Below are positions 23,666 to 32,361 of a stretch of 64,000 bases of DNA, piece by piece. The notes under the pieces are model-generated. The model worked only from the letters and a program-made list of their open reading frames with translations, was not told the DNA's origin and ran no database searches. The position numbers and the translations under genes were made by a program. Positions within the stretch are counted from its first letter, which is position 1. Each line of letters opens with the position of its first letter. Source of the stretch: Capnocytophaga sputigena (GTDB taxonomy: Bacteria; Bacteroidota; Bacteroidia; Flavobacteriales; Flavobacteriaceae); assembly GCF_900446695.1 (NCBI RefSeq), contig NZ_UAVP01000003.1, positions 682,001 to 746,000 of the forward strand, given 5' to 3'.

Positions 23666-25090
23666 ATGTTAAATAAATTTTCTCCTACTTTTTGGGTAGC
23701 AAGCTTCCTTCAGTTGATGGAACGCTGGGCTTATTACGGTATTTTTACGCTTTTGGGGCTTTATTTAGTTGCCTCTACTGATAAGGGCGGACTTGGTTTT
23801 GACCACTTACAGAAAGCGAGTATAATGGCAAACGTTTCGGCTATTCTTTATCTTTTGCCTCCTATTTTTGGGGTAATTGCCGACCGTATTGGCTACAAAC
23901 TTTCGTTAGTAATTTCGTGTGCTATTACCGCAGTGGGCTACTTTTTGATGGGAGAAGTTACCGATTATGCAGCAGTATATTCTATATTTCTATTATCGGC
24001 TATTGGGGCAGGTTTTTTTAAACCAGTAGTCAATGGTATTGTGGCACGTAATACCGATGAGACCACCAGCACTATGGGATTTGGAATTTTCTATATGATG
24101 GTAAACATAGGGGGCTTTTTAGGTCCTGCAATGTCGTCTTACCTCCGCACCGAATACGGTTGGCGCATTATCTTTATACAAGGAGCTGTAGTAATGACTA
24201 TCAATGTGTTAGTAGCTTTATTCCTCTATAAAGAACCCAAACTCGCTCAAAAAATTAGAAAACCTTTGCTCACCGAAATCAAAGAATCACTGATGCACAT
24301 TGTTGAGGCTTTGAAAGACCGCCGACTTACCGTGCTATTGCTTTTGATGGTAGGCTTTTGGACGATGTTCAACCAGCTTTTCTACACCTTGCCTAACTTT
24401 ATTGAAGATTGGGTAGACTCATCAGCTTTGAGTGCGTGGATTAATGAAAAATCATCTTTTTTAGGCACTATCCTCACCTCTGAAGGACAAGTGAAAGCTG
24501 AGTGGTTTATCAACATAGATTCGTTTATGATTATCTTCTTTCAAGTGCTTGTATCGTATTTTGTAACCAAAATGAGCCACGTGAGCGCTATGATTAGAGG
24601 AACAGTTATCGCTACTTTGGGGGTAACGCTTACTTTTATGTTCAACAATCCGTGGTTTACTATTATAGGTACCGTGATTTTCTCGGTAGGAGAAATGGCT
24701 TCCAGCCCTACCCTATCGGCTTTTGTAGCACAAATTACACCTAAAGGCAAAGAAGCACTCTATCAAGGTACGGTATTTTTGCCCGTAGCCGCAGGAAATT
24801 ACCTCACAGGTTTCTTTTCAGGATATTTATATACTGAATGGTCAGATAAATACAGTTTATTGAAAATAGAATTAGCCAAACGCGCTATTGAAATGCCTAA
24901 AGACCTCACTAAAACTCAATATTTTGAGTTGGCAAGTCAGAAATTAGGACTCAGTCAGTCGCAAATTACAGAACTGCTTTGGGGGGCTTATAATCCTGCA
25001 AAACTCTGGTATGTGATTTGTGCTTTGGGGGTATTTGCAGCTGTTTCATTGTACATTTACAATAGACAAGTGTCAGGTAATAGGCAGTAG
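23666..25090 (+). CDS. POT-like MFS transporter
   Basis: 474-residue inner-membrane carrier with about 12-14 hydrophobic segments. The first helix has MERWAYYGIF, matching the ExxER-YYG region of proton-dependent oligopeptide transporters, followed by FGVIADRIGYK, the MFS loop 2-3 motif. Peptide uptake is the likely role, but the substrate is inferred. The last residues (RQVSGNRQ) are encoded by the start of a degenerate tandem array (about 25070-25110), suggesting that the original stop was lost. It converges on 25194-25730; the two share a terminator hairpin. Confidence 0.88.
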   Translation: MLNKFSPTFWVASFLQLMERWAYYGIFTLLGLYLVASTDKGGLGFDHLQKASIMANVSAILYLLPPIFGVIADRIGYKLSLVISCAITAVGYFLMGEVTDYAAVYSIFLLSAIGAGFFKPVVNGIVARNTDETTSTMGFGIFYMMVNIGGFLGPAMSSYLRTEYGWRIIFIQGAVVMTINVLVALFLYKEPKLAQKIRKPLLTEIKESLMHIVEALKDRRLTVLLLLMVGFWTMFNQLFYTLPNFIEDWVDSSALSAWINEKSSFLGTILTSEGQVKAEWFINIDSFMIIFFQVLVSYFVTKMSHVSAMIRGTVIATLGVTLTFMFNNPWFTIIGTVIFSVGEMASSPTLSAFVAQITPKGKEALYQGTVFLPVAAGNYLTGFFSGYLYTEWSDKYSLLKIELAKRAIEMPKDLTKTQYFELASQKLGLSQSQITELLWGAYNPAKLWYVICALGVFAAVSLYIYNRQVSGNRQ

Positions 25091-25110
25091 GTATCAGGTG
25101 TTAGGAGATA
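25076..25110. repeat. degenerate AGGTAATAGGCAGTAGG-type array
   Basis: Imperfect units of 7-8 bases spanning the stop of the POT-like transporter gene; the last five to seven codons lie inside it. Confidence 0.6.
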
Positions 25111-25134
25111 CTGGCACTGTGATATGTGAATGAT

Positions 25135-25175
25135 AAAAATTTTGGCGAAGTCCTTAGACTTCGCCAAAATTTTTT
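25135..25175. terminator. bidirectional terminator
   Basis: Perfect inverted repeat: AAAAATTTTGGCGAAGTC (25135-25152), loop CTTA, GACTTCGCCAAAATTTTT. It has A- and T-runs on both sides and lies between converging genes. Its arms resemble the ACTTTGGCAAAGT hairpins found elsewhere. Confidence 0.85.
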
Positions 25176-25193
25176 GTTGTTGATAATGTGATT

Positions 25194-25730
25194 TTATTTT
25201 ACTAATCGTGCTATTTCTTTGAATTTAGGGTGCTCGGCAGTACGCAAAAGGGCAAAGAGGGCTGCTTCGGTACTCAAAAGGGTAGTGCCTGCATCGCGGA
25301 GCATTGTGAGCCCTATTTGTTTGTTGCTCTCAGTACGCGAAGAAACAGCATCGGCAATTACTGATACTTCATAACCATTGGCAAGCAAATCAACCGCTGT
25401 TTGATAGATACAAATGTGAGTTTCAATGCCTATAAGCAGTACTCTTTTTCGTTGATTGTCATAGAGTTGTTGCTGAAAATCAGTATTATCCCAAGCTGAA
25501 AAGCTACTTTTTTTCACCGGAGTTTTAAAGCTTAATAGCTCGGCAATTGTGGGGTGAGTCACCCCTAACTTATCGGGCATTTGTTCTACCCAAACTATAG
25601 GAAGTTCCAAGTGTTTGCAACCTTCGATAAGGATACTGCTATTGCGCAAAACTTCTTCACTTTGATAAACTATTTGTGATAATTTACCTTGAATATCAAG
25701 GATTACTAATTGTGTATTTTCTGTTGTCAT
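25194..25730 (-). CDS. isochorismatase-like cysteine hydrolase
   Basis: 178 residues from ATG 25730 (MTTENTQLVILDIQGKL). The family catalytic triad is visible: Asp in VILDIQGKL, Lys in FKTPVKKSSFSAW, and Cys in GIETHICIYQTAVDLL. It resembles the YcaC-like subgroup of cysteine hydrolases that act on amides; true substrate unknown. The longer frame from 25799 runs through the promoter and is rejected. Cytoplasmic, single-gene transcript. Confidence 0.88.
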   Translation of the reverse strand: MTTENTQLVILDIQGKLSQIVYQSEEVLRNSSILIEGCKHLELPIVWVEQMPDKLGVTHPTIAELLSFKTPVKKSSFSAWDNTDFQQQLYDNQRKRVLLIGIETHICIYQTAVDLLANGYEVSVIADAVSSRTESNKQIGLTMLRDAGTTLLSTEAALFALLRTAEHPKFKEIARLVK

Positions 25731-25751
25731 TACAATGTTTTTTATTGCCCA

Positions 25752-25782
25752 CAAAGGTAATAAAAATTTGCTAATTTGACAA
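25752..25782 (-). promoter_or_regulatory. promoter of the cysteine hydrolase
   Basis: Minus strand -33 TTG (25782-25780), 20 bases, -7 TACCTTTG (25759-25752). Confidence 0.7.
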
Positions 25783-25860
25783 TTTATAGATTTTGTCAAA
25801 GTCTAAGGATTTTGACAAAGTTTGTGGCGCAAAAATTACAAGTTAATTCTGATTGATTAT

Positions 25861-25896
25861 AAAAAAATAGGGGCGAAACAATTCGCCCCTATTTTT
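25861..25896 (-). terminator. terminator of the sigma/anti-sigma/barrel operon
   Basis: Perfect stem AAATAGGGGCGAA / TTCGCCCCTATTT with loop ACAA and T-run on the minus strand; its first bases touch the stop codon of the barrel gene at 25897. Confidence 0.88.
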
Positions 25897-26964
25897 TTAA
25901 TCTGCAAAGCGGATTCCTATAGAGAAAGGATATTCGTTTACTAGGTTGTTGCGGAAGAGTGGTGCGAGGCTGTAGCGCGCGTAAATAGAAAAACTCTTGT
26001 ATCCCAAGTGTGCTGAGAGTCCATATATAAACGGGCTGACGTTCAAGTCGTTACGCATAACTGTTTTATAGGTATCACCTCCATTGTTGTACTTTATTTT
26101 TTGGCTATCACCTATAGCCACCCCCACATAACCGCCAAATCCTACTCTAAAACTTTCGTGAGTGGGGTAAACGGTAACCCCTTTTTCAGTTTCAGGAGGT
26201 GTAAAATCAAATTCAAAATCTATAGGTACAATGAGGTAATTGGTACGCAATTTAGATTTACTGAGTTTGTTAGCGGTATAAGGTACCGATTTTGTCACAT
26301 CGTTTTCTCTTACAAAATACTCGCTTTCCTTGAATTTGAGTCCGTTGTGCATCCAAGCAATTCCGTAGTTGATATGAAATAGATTGTTGGTTTTGAGCAA
26401 GCGAAAGCCCGTAGTAAATCCCATTTCAAATGTTCTTGAGCCTAAGGTTTGAAAACGACTATCACCAAAATTACTATCGTTTCTGAGGTTGCAAATACCT
26501 ACAGATGTATAGATATTCAATTCATCAGAAGCGCGATTCGTATTTGGTTTTTTGTTTTCTTTACTGCGCAAAACCTTCTCCAACTCTTGCATTGCACGCA
26601 AATAGTCCTTGGCTTTATTCACATTAAGGGTATCAAGAGTATTTACAGTAGCCTTTGAATCTACTTGCTCGCGTATAAGTTTTGCCAAATGCTCAGCTTC
26701 AGCTGCTGTTTTTTCTTTGATATTCTTCTCGGTAGTTGCTGTGAGATCTTCTTTTATCTGCAACCCCAATTCTTCGGTGATTTTCTTATCTTTGAGCAAT
26801 TCATTAACGGCTGAAAGTTTTTTCTTGAGCGTTTGTTTTTCTGAAGAAACTATAGAATCTATTGTGGCTTTGGATTTTTTAATAGCCTCTTCAGAATTAT
26901 TTTGTGCGGTGATGACGCTTGTCGCCAACAAGCAAGTCATCCATAATAGATGTAATGTTTTCAT
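25897..26964 (-). CDS. outer-membrane beta-barrel protein with N-terminal coiled coil, ECF-linked
   Basis: 355 residues. Signal peptide (LLWMTCLLATSVITAQ), then about 130 residues of Lys/Glu-rich helix with coiled-coil character (SEEAIKKSKATIDSIVSSEK to MQELEKVLRSK), then a beta-barrel ending SIGIRFAD. Paralogous to 28303-29304: both contain QKIKY, an MRND or LRNN stretch, and IYARYSLAPL or IYAKYSLAPL. It follows the anti-sigma gene by 17 bases and is the third gene of the operon. The periplasmic helix could tether or sense the envelope; this is inference. Function unknown. Confidence 0.82.
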   Translation of the reverse strand: MKTLHLLWMTCLLATSVITAQNNSEEAIKKSKATIDSIVSSEKQTLKKKLSAVNELLKDKKITEELGLQIKEDLTATTEKNIKEKTAAEAEHLAKLIREQVDSKATVNTLDTLNVNKAKDYLRAMQELEKVLRSKENKKPNTNRASDELNIYTSVGICNLRNDSNFGDSRFQTLGSRTFEMGFTTGFRLLKTNNLFHINYGIAWMHNGLKFKESEYFVRENDVTKSVPYTANKLSKSKLRTNYLIVPIDFEFDFTPPETEKGVTVYPTHESFRVGFGGYVGVAIGDSQKIKYNNGGDTYKTVMRNDLNVSPFIYGLSAHLGYKSFSIYARYSLAPLFRNNLVNEYPFSIGIRFAD

Positions 26965-26981
26965 TTTCTGATACTTGTTTT

Positions 26982-27668
26982 TTAACTTTTATTATTTGAT
27001 ACGACACGTGTTCCTATTTCTTTGAGTAGCCTTTCAGCTAAGAATTTTACTTTGTCCTTCAGCTGTTCTTTTTCGATAGTATTGAAGGTTTTATCTTGCT
27101 GATATTTTTCAGTAACATACTGGTTGAGTTCTGCTTGAGTAGTAGCTACAAGTGCTAAATATTCGGGGGATAGGTGCTGCAAATCGGCAGCCATTTGGGC
27201 TTCCATCTGCTTGGTGATTCGGCTTTGTATAGCATCGGCGGTATACTGGGTGAAAAGAGTATCTACCGCATTGATATCGATAAGGGTAATCTCCTCTTTT
27301 GAGGAAGTAAGATATGGGTCATATTGGCTATTTTTGAGAATTGAGGGGTGTGAATTGCACTGGCTGTCTTTAAGAGTTGTAGGCACTATAGGGTGCGGAC
27401 TGGTTGTAGGCACTGATGACTTTACAACAATGAGTTTTTTTGAGACTTGAAGCTCATTATTGGTTTCAGTGTGTTGTTGCCACAAGTATCCTATTGCAAG
27501 GCATAACAGTACCGCAGCTGCCGCAGTGTAATACCACAGTTTCCGCCTTTTTTGCCCAGTTGGCAAGGTTTCACTCTCGGCTAATTGGGCTTCTAATTGT
27601 TCCCACAAAGCAGGTGAAGGGTTGATTTTTCTGTACCTAAATAAGCGTTGTATATTGTCTTTCCACAT
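26982..27668 (-). CDS. probable anti-sigma factor, single-pass membrane protein
   Basis: 228 residues: a cytoplasmic N-terminus of about 43 residues (MWKDNIQRLFRYRKINPSP), one membrane segment (LWYYTAAAAVLLCLAIGYLW), then a periplasmic region with a Pro/Ser-rich linker and a helical C-terminus (AEERLLKE-like). This layout, and its place 3 bases after an ECF sigma gene, make it the likely membrane-bound anti-sigma factor. No canonical zinc-binding HxxxCxxC is present. Sequence-only support for function is weak; the context is strong. Confidence 0.72.
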   Translation of the reverse strand: MWKDNIQRLFRYRKINPSPALWEQLEAQLAESETLPTGQKRRKLWYYTAAAAVLLCLAIGYLWQQHTETNNELQVSKKLIVVKSSVPTTSPHPIVPTTLKDSQCNSHPSILKNSQYDPYLTSSKEEITLIDINAVDTLFTQYTADAIQSRITKQMEAQMAADLQHLSPEYLALVATTQAELNQYVTEKYQQDKTFNTIEKEQLKDKVKFLAERLLKEIGTRVVSNNKS

Positions 27669-27671
27669 TTT

Positions 27672-28211
27672 TTAAGCTCTTTTTTTATAAGTTGTTACGT
27701 GTTGTTGCAAAAGTTTTTTGGCATACGCCAATTGTGATTTAGAAGTACCTTCGCTGATAGAAAGTTCTTCGGCGATTTGCTTGTGCGAATAGTCCTCAAA
27801 CACATAGAGGTTGAAAACGGTACGGCAAGCGGTAGGCAATTGGTCTACAAAGGATTGTATTTCGGTATCGCTAAAATTTTCGTTCTCTAAGTAGGCATCA
27901 TCTACTGTGTCATAAGTGTCACTCCAGTCGGCAAAGGATAGCTTTTGTGCTTTGCTTTTGAGGAAATCTATACACTCATTCACTGTGATTCGCCTCATCC
28001 AAGCATAGAAATGTTCTTGTTCTTGATACTTGTTGATATGGGTGAAAATTTTGAAGAAGGCTTTTAGTAGGGCATCTTCGGCAAATTGCAAATCGTTGAT
28101 GTACAGCCTGCACACGCTCAACAAAGCAGGAGCGTACTGGTCGTACAACTGCTTTTGCGCTAAGCGATCGTTGCGTTGGGCTTTTTCTATAAGGTGTTTG
28201 TCGATTTGCAC
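27672..28211 (-). CDS. ECF sigma-70 family RNA polymerase sigma factor
   Basis: 179 residues with region 2 (LYDQYAPALLSVCRLYINDL, AEDALLKAFFKIF, YAWMRRITVNECIDFLK) and region 4 (LPTACRTVFNLYVFEDYSHK, IAEELSISEGTSKSQLAYAK). There is no ATG; GTG 28211 starts MQIDKHLIEKAQ. No TAnnTTTG box precedes it; instead an AACC/CGTT pair at 28245-28275 looks like an ECF-type promoter, so the gene may be autoregulated. Operon: sigma, anti-sigma, barrel protein. Confidence 0.93.
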   Translation of the reverse strand: MQIDKHLIEKAQRNDRLAQKQLYDQYAPALLSVCRLYINDLQFAEDALLKAFFKIFTHINKYQEQEHFYAWMRRITVNECIDFLKSKAQKLSFADWSDTYDTVDDAYLENENFSDTEIQSFVDQLPTACRTVFNLYVFEDYSHKQIAEELSISEGTSKSQLAYAKKLLQQHVTTYKKRA

Positions 28212-28244
28212 TTCGGTAATGGTAAATAATTAATCTCTTTTGCC

Positions 28245-28275
28245 CTTATAAACGAAGAAAAAATAAAAAGGTTGG
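28245..28275 (-). promoter_or_regulatory. possible autoregulated ECF promoter
   Basis: Minus strand CCAACCTT (28275-28268), then CGTTTATAAG (28254-28245), with 15 bases between AACC and CGTT. This is the AAC/CGT layout of ECF promoters. It lies about 35 bases before the sigma start. Inference from pattern only. Confidence 0.45.
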
Positions 28276-28302
28276 AATTTGATTAGAAAATTTGGCAATT
28301 TA

Positions 28303-29304
28303 TCAATTGAGATAGAAACTCACTCCTATTGAAAGAGGGTGTATCTCGGTAGGGGTATGCTGCAAGAGGGGTGCTAAACTATATTTGGCATAGATCGCCA
28401 AACCTCCATAGCCTATTTGAGCAGAAACTCCATAAGTGGCTCTATTGGGTTTTAGATTGTTGCGAAGAACGAGTTTGTAATCCTCATCATTTTCTTCATA
28501 TTTAATTTTTTGAGTAGCATCTATAAGTCCGCCAAAATAACAACCTATTCCTATATGGCTTTCTCTTCTAATTTTCTTTTGCAATTCGATAGGGATGATA
28601 AGGTAATGCAGACGCAATTTTGAGCTTTTCAAGGGTTTTCCATAAGGCACTAAGCGCGAGGTTTCATTTTCTGTTACAAAATAGTTATCGCCTTTGATTT
28701 CAAATCGGTTGTTTTGCCACACCAAGCCTGCACTAATAAAGAGTCGTCGTTTTTCGCTGATACGTGCTATAAGTCCCAAGCCTAAATCGGTATGGAGATG
28801 AGGTTTAAGTTGATTGTTATCGCCTATTGCCGTTTGCAAACCTATTGCCATATAAGGTCGAGGTTGTAGCGTTTGGTCGTTGTCACCATATCGCATTCTA
28901 TTCTTATAAAGCTCTCTTCTTTCTTCTTCGTAAGCCATTTTCAACTCATCGGTGATGAGGCTATCAAGAGTAGTTGTTTTAGGAACGGTATCTATAGCGA
29001 TTTGAGAGTTTTTTTGCTGTAGTTCAGAGTTTAATTGCAAGGCTTGGTTATAGTAATATAGGAGAATGTGTTGCTTGTTAGCCTCGCGAATTTCCTTTGC
29101 CATTTGGTCATACTGTTCTGAGGTAATTTTCTCTTTGTCGAACAAGTATCTAAGCAACTCCAATTTATAATACATCTGGTTATCTTCGGCAAGTTTTAAG
29201 GAGTCAAACGTATTTCTTGATTTCTGGATAATGTTTTCAAAAGGGGTTTGAGCCCAAAGATGAGGGGCGAGACATAGAGCGATGAGTGATACAATTTGTT
29301 TCAT
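28303..29304 (-). CDS. outer-membrane beta-barrel protein, paralogue upstream of the ECF sigma gene
   Basis: 333 residues: signal peptide (IVSLIALCLAPHLWAQ), a helical segment rich in Leu/Glu/Lys (residues about 25-125), and a barrel ending LSIGVSFYLN. It shares several stretches with 25897-26964 (QKIKYEEN, VLRNNLKP, YAKYSLAPLL). No housekeeping promoter is visible in the 30 bases between its ATG and the terminator of the gene before, so the signal may be the sigma factor or sit within the hairpin. Probable member of the same regulon. Confidence 0.8.
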   Translation of the reverse strand: MKQIVSLIALCLAPHLWAQTPFENIIQKSRNTFDSLKLAEDNQMYYKLELLRYLFDKEKITSEQYDQMAKEIREANKQHILLYYYNQALQLNSELQQKNSQIAIDTVPKTTTLDSLITDELKMAYEEERRELYKNRMRYGDNDQTLQPRPYMAIGLQTAIGDNNQLKPHLHTDLGLGLIARISEKRRLFISAGLVWQNNRFEIKGDNYFVTENETSRLVPYGKPLKSSKLRLHYLIIPIELQKKIRRESHIGIGCYFGGLIDATQKIKYEENDEDYKLVLRNNLKPNRATYGVSAQIGYGGLAIYAKYSLAPLLQHTPTEIHPLSIGVSFYLN

Positions 29305-29334
29305 AATGGGGATTTATTTGTTTGATTATAAAAT

Positions 29335-29367
29335 AAAAAAGACTTAACCCATCGTTAAGTCTTTTTT
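29335..29367 (-). terminator. terminator after the 124-residue lipoprotein gene
   Basis: Perfect stem AAAAAAGACTTAAC / GTTAAGTCTTTTTT, loop CCATC, 10 bases after the stop at 29378. A- and T-runs on both sides. Confidence 0.87.
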
Positions 29368-29377
29368 ATTATTTTTC

Positions 29378-29752
29378 TTAAAGAGAAGCATTTAAAATAG
29401 TTCCTTTTGAGGAAGATGTTTTCTTAACTTGTCCGTTTTGTAACAGTTGTATGGTAAGTGTAGAGTTATCATTTACTCCTGTTGCTCCTACTGCTACTTG
29501 CATAGGCTCACCTCCTTTGATATCTATTAGATAATCTTTAGTGAGTGGTTTTTGACTTGAATCCATATATGTCTCACCTGTTGAATATTGAATTACAACA
29601 GCTCCTACAGTAACTCCTTCAGATTTTAAAATTTTAAGAGCCCAACCTGAAGAATTTCCGCTTCCGTTTCCACCTCCATCTTTGCTGTCATCGCTTTTGC
29701 CGCAAGCTACCATTGCAAAGATAGCAACTAATAAAAGAATTGTTTTTTTCAT
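29378..29752 (-). CDS. small lipoprotein
   Basis: 124 residues. Signal peptide with lipobox MVAC, then GKSDDSKDGGGNGSGN: a Gly/Ser/Asp linker with Lys-Ser-Asp-Asp after the Cys, close to the surface-export signal of Capnocytophaga. The remaining ~85 residues look beta-rich (TLTIQLLQNGQVKKT). No family recognised. Single-gene unit: promoter at 29784-29813 and terminator at 29335-29367. Confidence 0.8.
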   Translation of the reverse strand: MKKTILLLVAIFAMVACGKSDDSKDGGGNGSGNSSGWALKILKSEGVTVGAVVIQYSTGETYMDSSQKPLTKDYLIDIKGGEPMQVAVGATGVNDNSTLTIQLLQNGQVKKTSSSKGTILNASL

Positions 29753-29783
29753 TGTTTGTTATTTTTAGAATTATTTAATGGCG

Positions 29784-29813
29784 CAAAAGTACAAATAATT
29801 TACAAATTAGCAA
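29784..29813 (-). promoter_or_regulatory. promoter of the small lipoprotein gene
   Basis: Minus strand -33 TTG (29813-29811), 19 bases, -7 TACTTTTG (29791-29784). Confidence 0.75.
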
Positions 29814-29821
29814 ATTAATCT

Positions 29822-30694
29822 TTATTTCAATTGCATTACACGACTCAAGAGCGGAGGCAAGCCTGTTGTAGCATTGATATTATCATTATTCCAAAAGCTC
29901 ATCACACAAGCAATAGGGCGATTGCGCACCACTTGGGCTACATAGTACACCGTAAGGGTTTTTCCGCCCGACATCCCTGCTAAAGCTGACGCAACTCCCT
30001 TGATGTCAAACACTACTCTCTTGGCTTTAGTGGGTATCTCTTCAAAAAGTACCTCAACTTCTTCCTCTTCTATAGGTTTGAACATTTTGCGTTGTTTGTT
30101 GACTGCAAACTGTTCGGCTACAGCTTGTTGAGCGTCTTCCAAAGTGCGATATACTCCCCAATTCATTTCGCCGTTGTACGGACATTGCACTATGTTGATA
30201 CCCGTGAAATAACAGTCGTCTAACATCGGGATTTTTCGTCCTGCAAAATCAATACTTCTGGCATCGGTAGGGGCAAATAATTCCTGAGGGATTTTATTTT
30301 CAACAATGAGGTTTACTAAGGATTCTTCTACCTCAACCTCTCTGTCTCTCAGTTTTGAAAACCAAACAAGGGAAATAGTATTCGCTGGACTTTTCACAAA
30401 ATAAAGAGACTCTACATACTCCTCTTTATCTCTATTAACCAAATAGTTATCAGTGTGTATGCGAGGGTTAGACTGCGCGTCTTGCGCATTAATTTTCAAT
30501 TTTCGGTAGGCTTTCTTAAAGCCTTTTTCATCAAAAGGAAGTTTCAAATCCTCATTGGTAATGATATAACCATCAATCGCATAAAAATCTCTATTGCCGT
30601 TTTTGATAGCTGAAAGACGGTCTAACAAGGGCAATTCTTGTGCATAGGTAGCCCACAAGAAACTACAAAAGAAAAATAGAATACAACGTTTCAT
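29822..30694 (-). CDS. secreted protein of unknown function
   Basis: 290 residues from ATG 30694 (MKRCILFFFCSFLWATYAQ), a clear signal peptide with cleavage after YAQ. The body is mixed and soluble-looking, with an acidic stretch (KPIEEEEVEVLFEEIP) near residue 225 and Gly-rich ASALAGMSGGKTLTVYYV after it. No lipobox, no membrane segment and no family recognised. Three residues more are possible from 30703. Probably periplasmic. Promoter at 30722-30752. Confidence 0.75.
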   Translation of the reverse strand: MKRCILFFFCSFLWATYAQELPLLDRLSAIKNGNRDFYAIDGYIITNEDLKLPFDEKGFKKAYRKLKINAQDAQSNPRIHTDNYLVNRDKEEYVESLYFVKSPANTISLVWFSKLRDREVEVEESLVNLIVENKIPQELFAPTDARSIDFAGRKIPMLDDCYFTGINIVQCPYNGEMNWGVYRTLEDAQQAVAEQFAVNKQRKMFKPIEEEEVEVLFEEIPTKAKRVVFDIKGVASALAGMSGGKTLTVYYVAQVVRNRPIACVMSFWNNDNINATTGLPPLLSRVMQLK

Positions 30695-30721
30695 AATTAA
30701 CAACTTATATTATTTAGTTCA

Positions 30722-30752
30722 CAAAAATAAGTAAAACTGCTCTCTTTTACAA
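30722..30752 (-). promoter_or_regulatory. promoter of the secreted 290-residue protein
   Basis: Minus strand -33 TTG (30752-30750), 20 bases, -7 TATTTTTG (30729-30722). Confidence 0.65.
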
Positions 30753-30848
30753 ATAAAACTATAGCTTTATAAGAAAAATCTATAGCTAAAATACTCTCAC
30801 ACATTTGTTTTTATAGTAATTTTGCAACAAATTTAAAAAGAATATATT

Positions 30849-31454
30849 ATGTTTACACTACCTGCATTACCTTATGCTTACAACGCACTTGAGCCTTATA
30901 TCGATGCGCGTACAATGGAAATTCACCATACAAAACACCATAATGCCTATACAACCAACTTGAATGCCGCTTTGGCTCCTGCTGGGGTAGAAGGCAAAAG
31001 TATTGAGGAAATTCTTACCAACCTCAATATGAACAATGCTGCACTTCGCAACAACGCTGGTGGATTCTACAATCACAATCTTTTTTGGGAAATAATGAGT
31101 CCTAATGGGGGTGGAAAACCTACTGGAGAACTCGCTAAAGCCATAGATGAGGCTTTTGGTAGTTTTGAAGGTTTTAAAGAGGCTTTTAGCAAAGCTGCTG
31201 CTACTCGTTTTGGCTCGGGCTGGGCGTGGCTTTGTGTACACAAAGGCGGCAAAGTAGAAATTTGCTCTACTGCAAATCAAGATAATCCGTTGATGCCTAA
31301 CACAGGTTGTGGCGGTTTCCCTATCTTAGGATTAGACGTATGGGAACACGCTTACTACTTAAATTATCAAAACCGTCGTCCTGATTATATCGAAGCGTTT
31401 TTTAGTGTAATCAACTGGGCGAAAGTTGCTGAGCTCTACAACACTCATAAGTAG
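30849..31454 (+). CDS. sodA: superoxide dismutase, Fe/Mn family
   Basis: 201 residues, full length, converting superoxide to peroxide and oxygen in the cytoplasm. Metal ligands are His in [11 protein letters not shown], His in FYNHNLFW, and Asp/His in [19 protein letters not shown] rather than AQxxNH and the Gln in [10 protein letters not shown] place the active-site Gln as in Mn-type enzymes; cambialistic use of Fe is possible. A -7-like TAATTTTG lies at 30817-30824 without a matching -33. Followed by a terminator. Confidence 0.95.
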   Translation: MFTLPALPYAYNALEPYIDARTMEIHHTKHHNAYTTNLNAALAPAGVEGKSIEEILTNLNMNNAALRNNAGGFYNHNLFWEIMSPNGGGKPTGELAKAIDEAFGSFEGFKEAFSKAAATRFGSGWAWLCVHKGGKVEICSTANQDNPLMPNTGCGGFPILGLDVWEHAYYLNYQNRRPDYIEAFFSVINWAKVAELYNTHK

Positions 31455-31490
31455 TAACTAACTTAACAAATATCCAAAAAGCAAATATTC

Positions 31491-31529
31491 AAAAAAAGCC
31501 TCCTGAGAAATTGGGAGGTTTTATCTTTT
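31491..31529 (+). terminator. sodA terminator
   Basis: A-run, CCTCC, 9-11 base loop, GGGAGG, then TTTTATCTTTT, 37 bases after the sodA stop. The T-run overlaps the end of the converging gene at 31528. Confidence 0.7.
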
Positions 31530-31830
31530 ATATTCTAAAGACGAATATCGCTATAAAGAAACTTATAAAGAAAAGCGTAGGCAAGGTCATTACAATGTTG
31601 GCAATCATACAGCCTCGTTTTTTCTTTTTATATAACCCATAAGCCTCCACTGATAAATACAAACCAAAGAGAATATTGAATATTCCCTGCCAAAAGAAAA
31701 TAGCAAACATATCACCTGTGGCACAGAAATAGTTTTTATCAATAAACAAATCGGCTATAAAAAAGGGAAGTATCCACAATAATATGAGTAATAGAACGCG
31801 TTTAGCAATATGAGGTAGCACTTCTTCCAT
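31528..31830 (-). CDS. small membrane protein, paralogue of 32362-32646
   Basis: 100 residues from ATG 31830 (MEEVLPHIAKRVLLLILLW), chosen because a -7 box (TATATTTG at 31859-31852) lies between it and the longer frame's start. Three hydrophobic segments; conserved CATGDMFAIFFW and LSVEAYGLY, then MIANIVMTLP. The paralogue has CATGDIFVFAFW and LVIEAYFL in the same places. Function unknown. Confidence 0.72.
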   Translation of the reverse strand: MEEVLPHIAKRVLLLILLWILPFFIADLFIDKNYFCATGDMFAIFFWQGIFNILFGLYLSVEAYGLYKKKKRGCMIANIVMTLPTLFFISFFIAIFVFRI

Positions 31831-31871
31831 AGTTATAATGATTTTAAGGGACAAATATACATCTTTTTTGA

Positions 31872-32315
31872 TTACATAGGTAAGGTAGTAGCTTTTTTCT
31901 TTTCTAATATTTCTGTTACTACATCTACACTAAATAAATAGAATGATATACTTATCAAAAAAAACAGAATTGTTAGTATTATAGAAGCTGTATTGCTACC
32001 CAAAAACTTAGGTTTTTCTTTTTTAACAATTCGTATTCCCTTACCACTTCTATTGTATTTAAAGTGAAAGAAAATCACCAGAAGTATTGTTATACTTAGT
32101 ACTTGAAAACGACCTAAAGTATAACCGAAAAAATATGCCAATCCTATATTAAGTGAAGAATTGACTATTAAAGCAAATAAAGATCCTAACATCCAAACAG
32201 TATTTGAATCTGAGAAAGTATAAGGCAAAAACTTCACATTAAAAAGATAAATATAATAATAAAGCACGTTCATCATTTGCTGTAATTTTATAAAAATAAT
32301 TCTATATAGTTTCAT
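31872..32315 (-). CDS. membrane protein of unknown function
   Basis: 147 residues with about four hydrophobic segments (WMLGSLFALIVNSSLNIGLAYF, VLSITILLVIFF, IILTILFFLISISFYLF). It starts MKLYRIIFIKLQQMMNVLYYYIYLF; the Met-Met at residues 14-15 (near 32275) is an equally good start. AT-rich even for this genome. It sits between two paralogous small membrane protein genes on the same strand. No function is suggested. Confidence 0.65.
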   Translation of the reverse strand: MKLYRIIFIKLQQMMNVLYYYIYLFNVKFLPYTFSDSNTVWMLGSLFALIVNSSLNIGLAYFFGYTLGRFQVLSITILLVIFFHFKYNRSGKGIRIVKKEKPKFLGSNTASIILTILFFLISISFYLFSVDVVTEILEKKKATTLPM

Positions 32316-32361
32316 TAGCTTCAGAAGGTTTTATATTTAATCTTTCTTATCAATTTATTAG

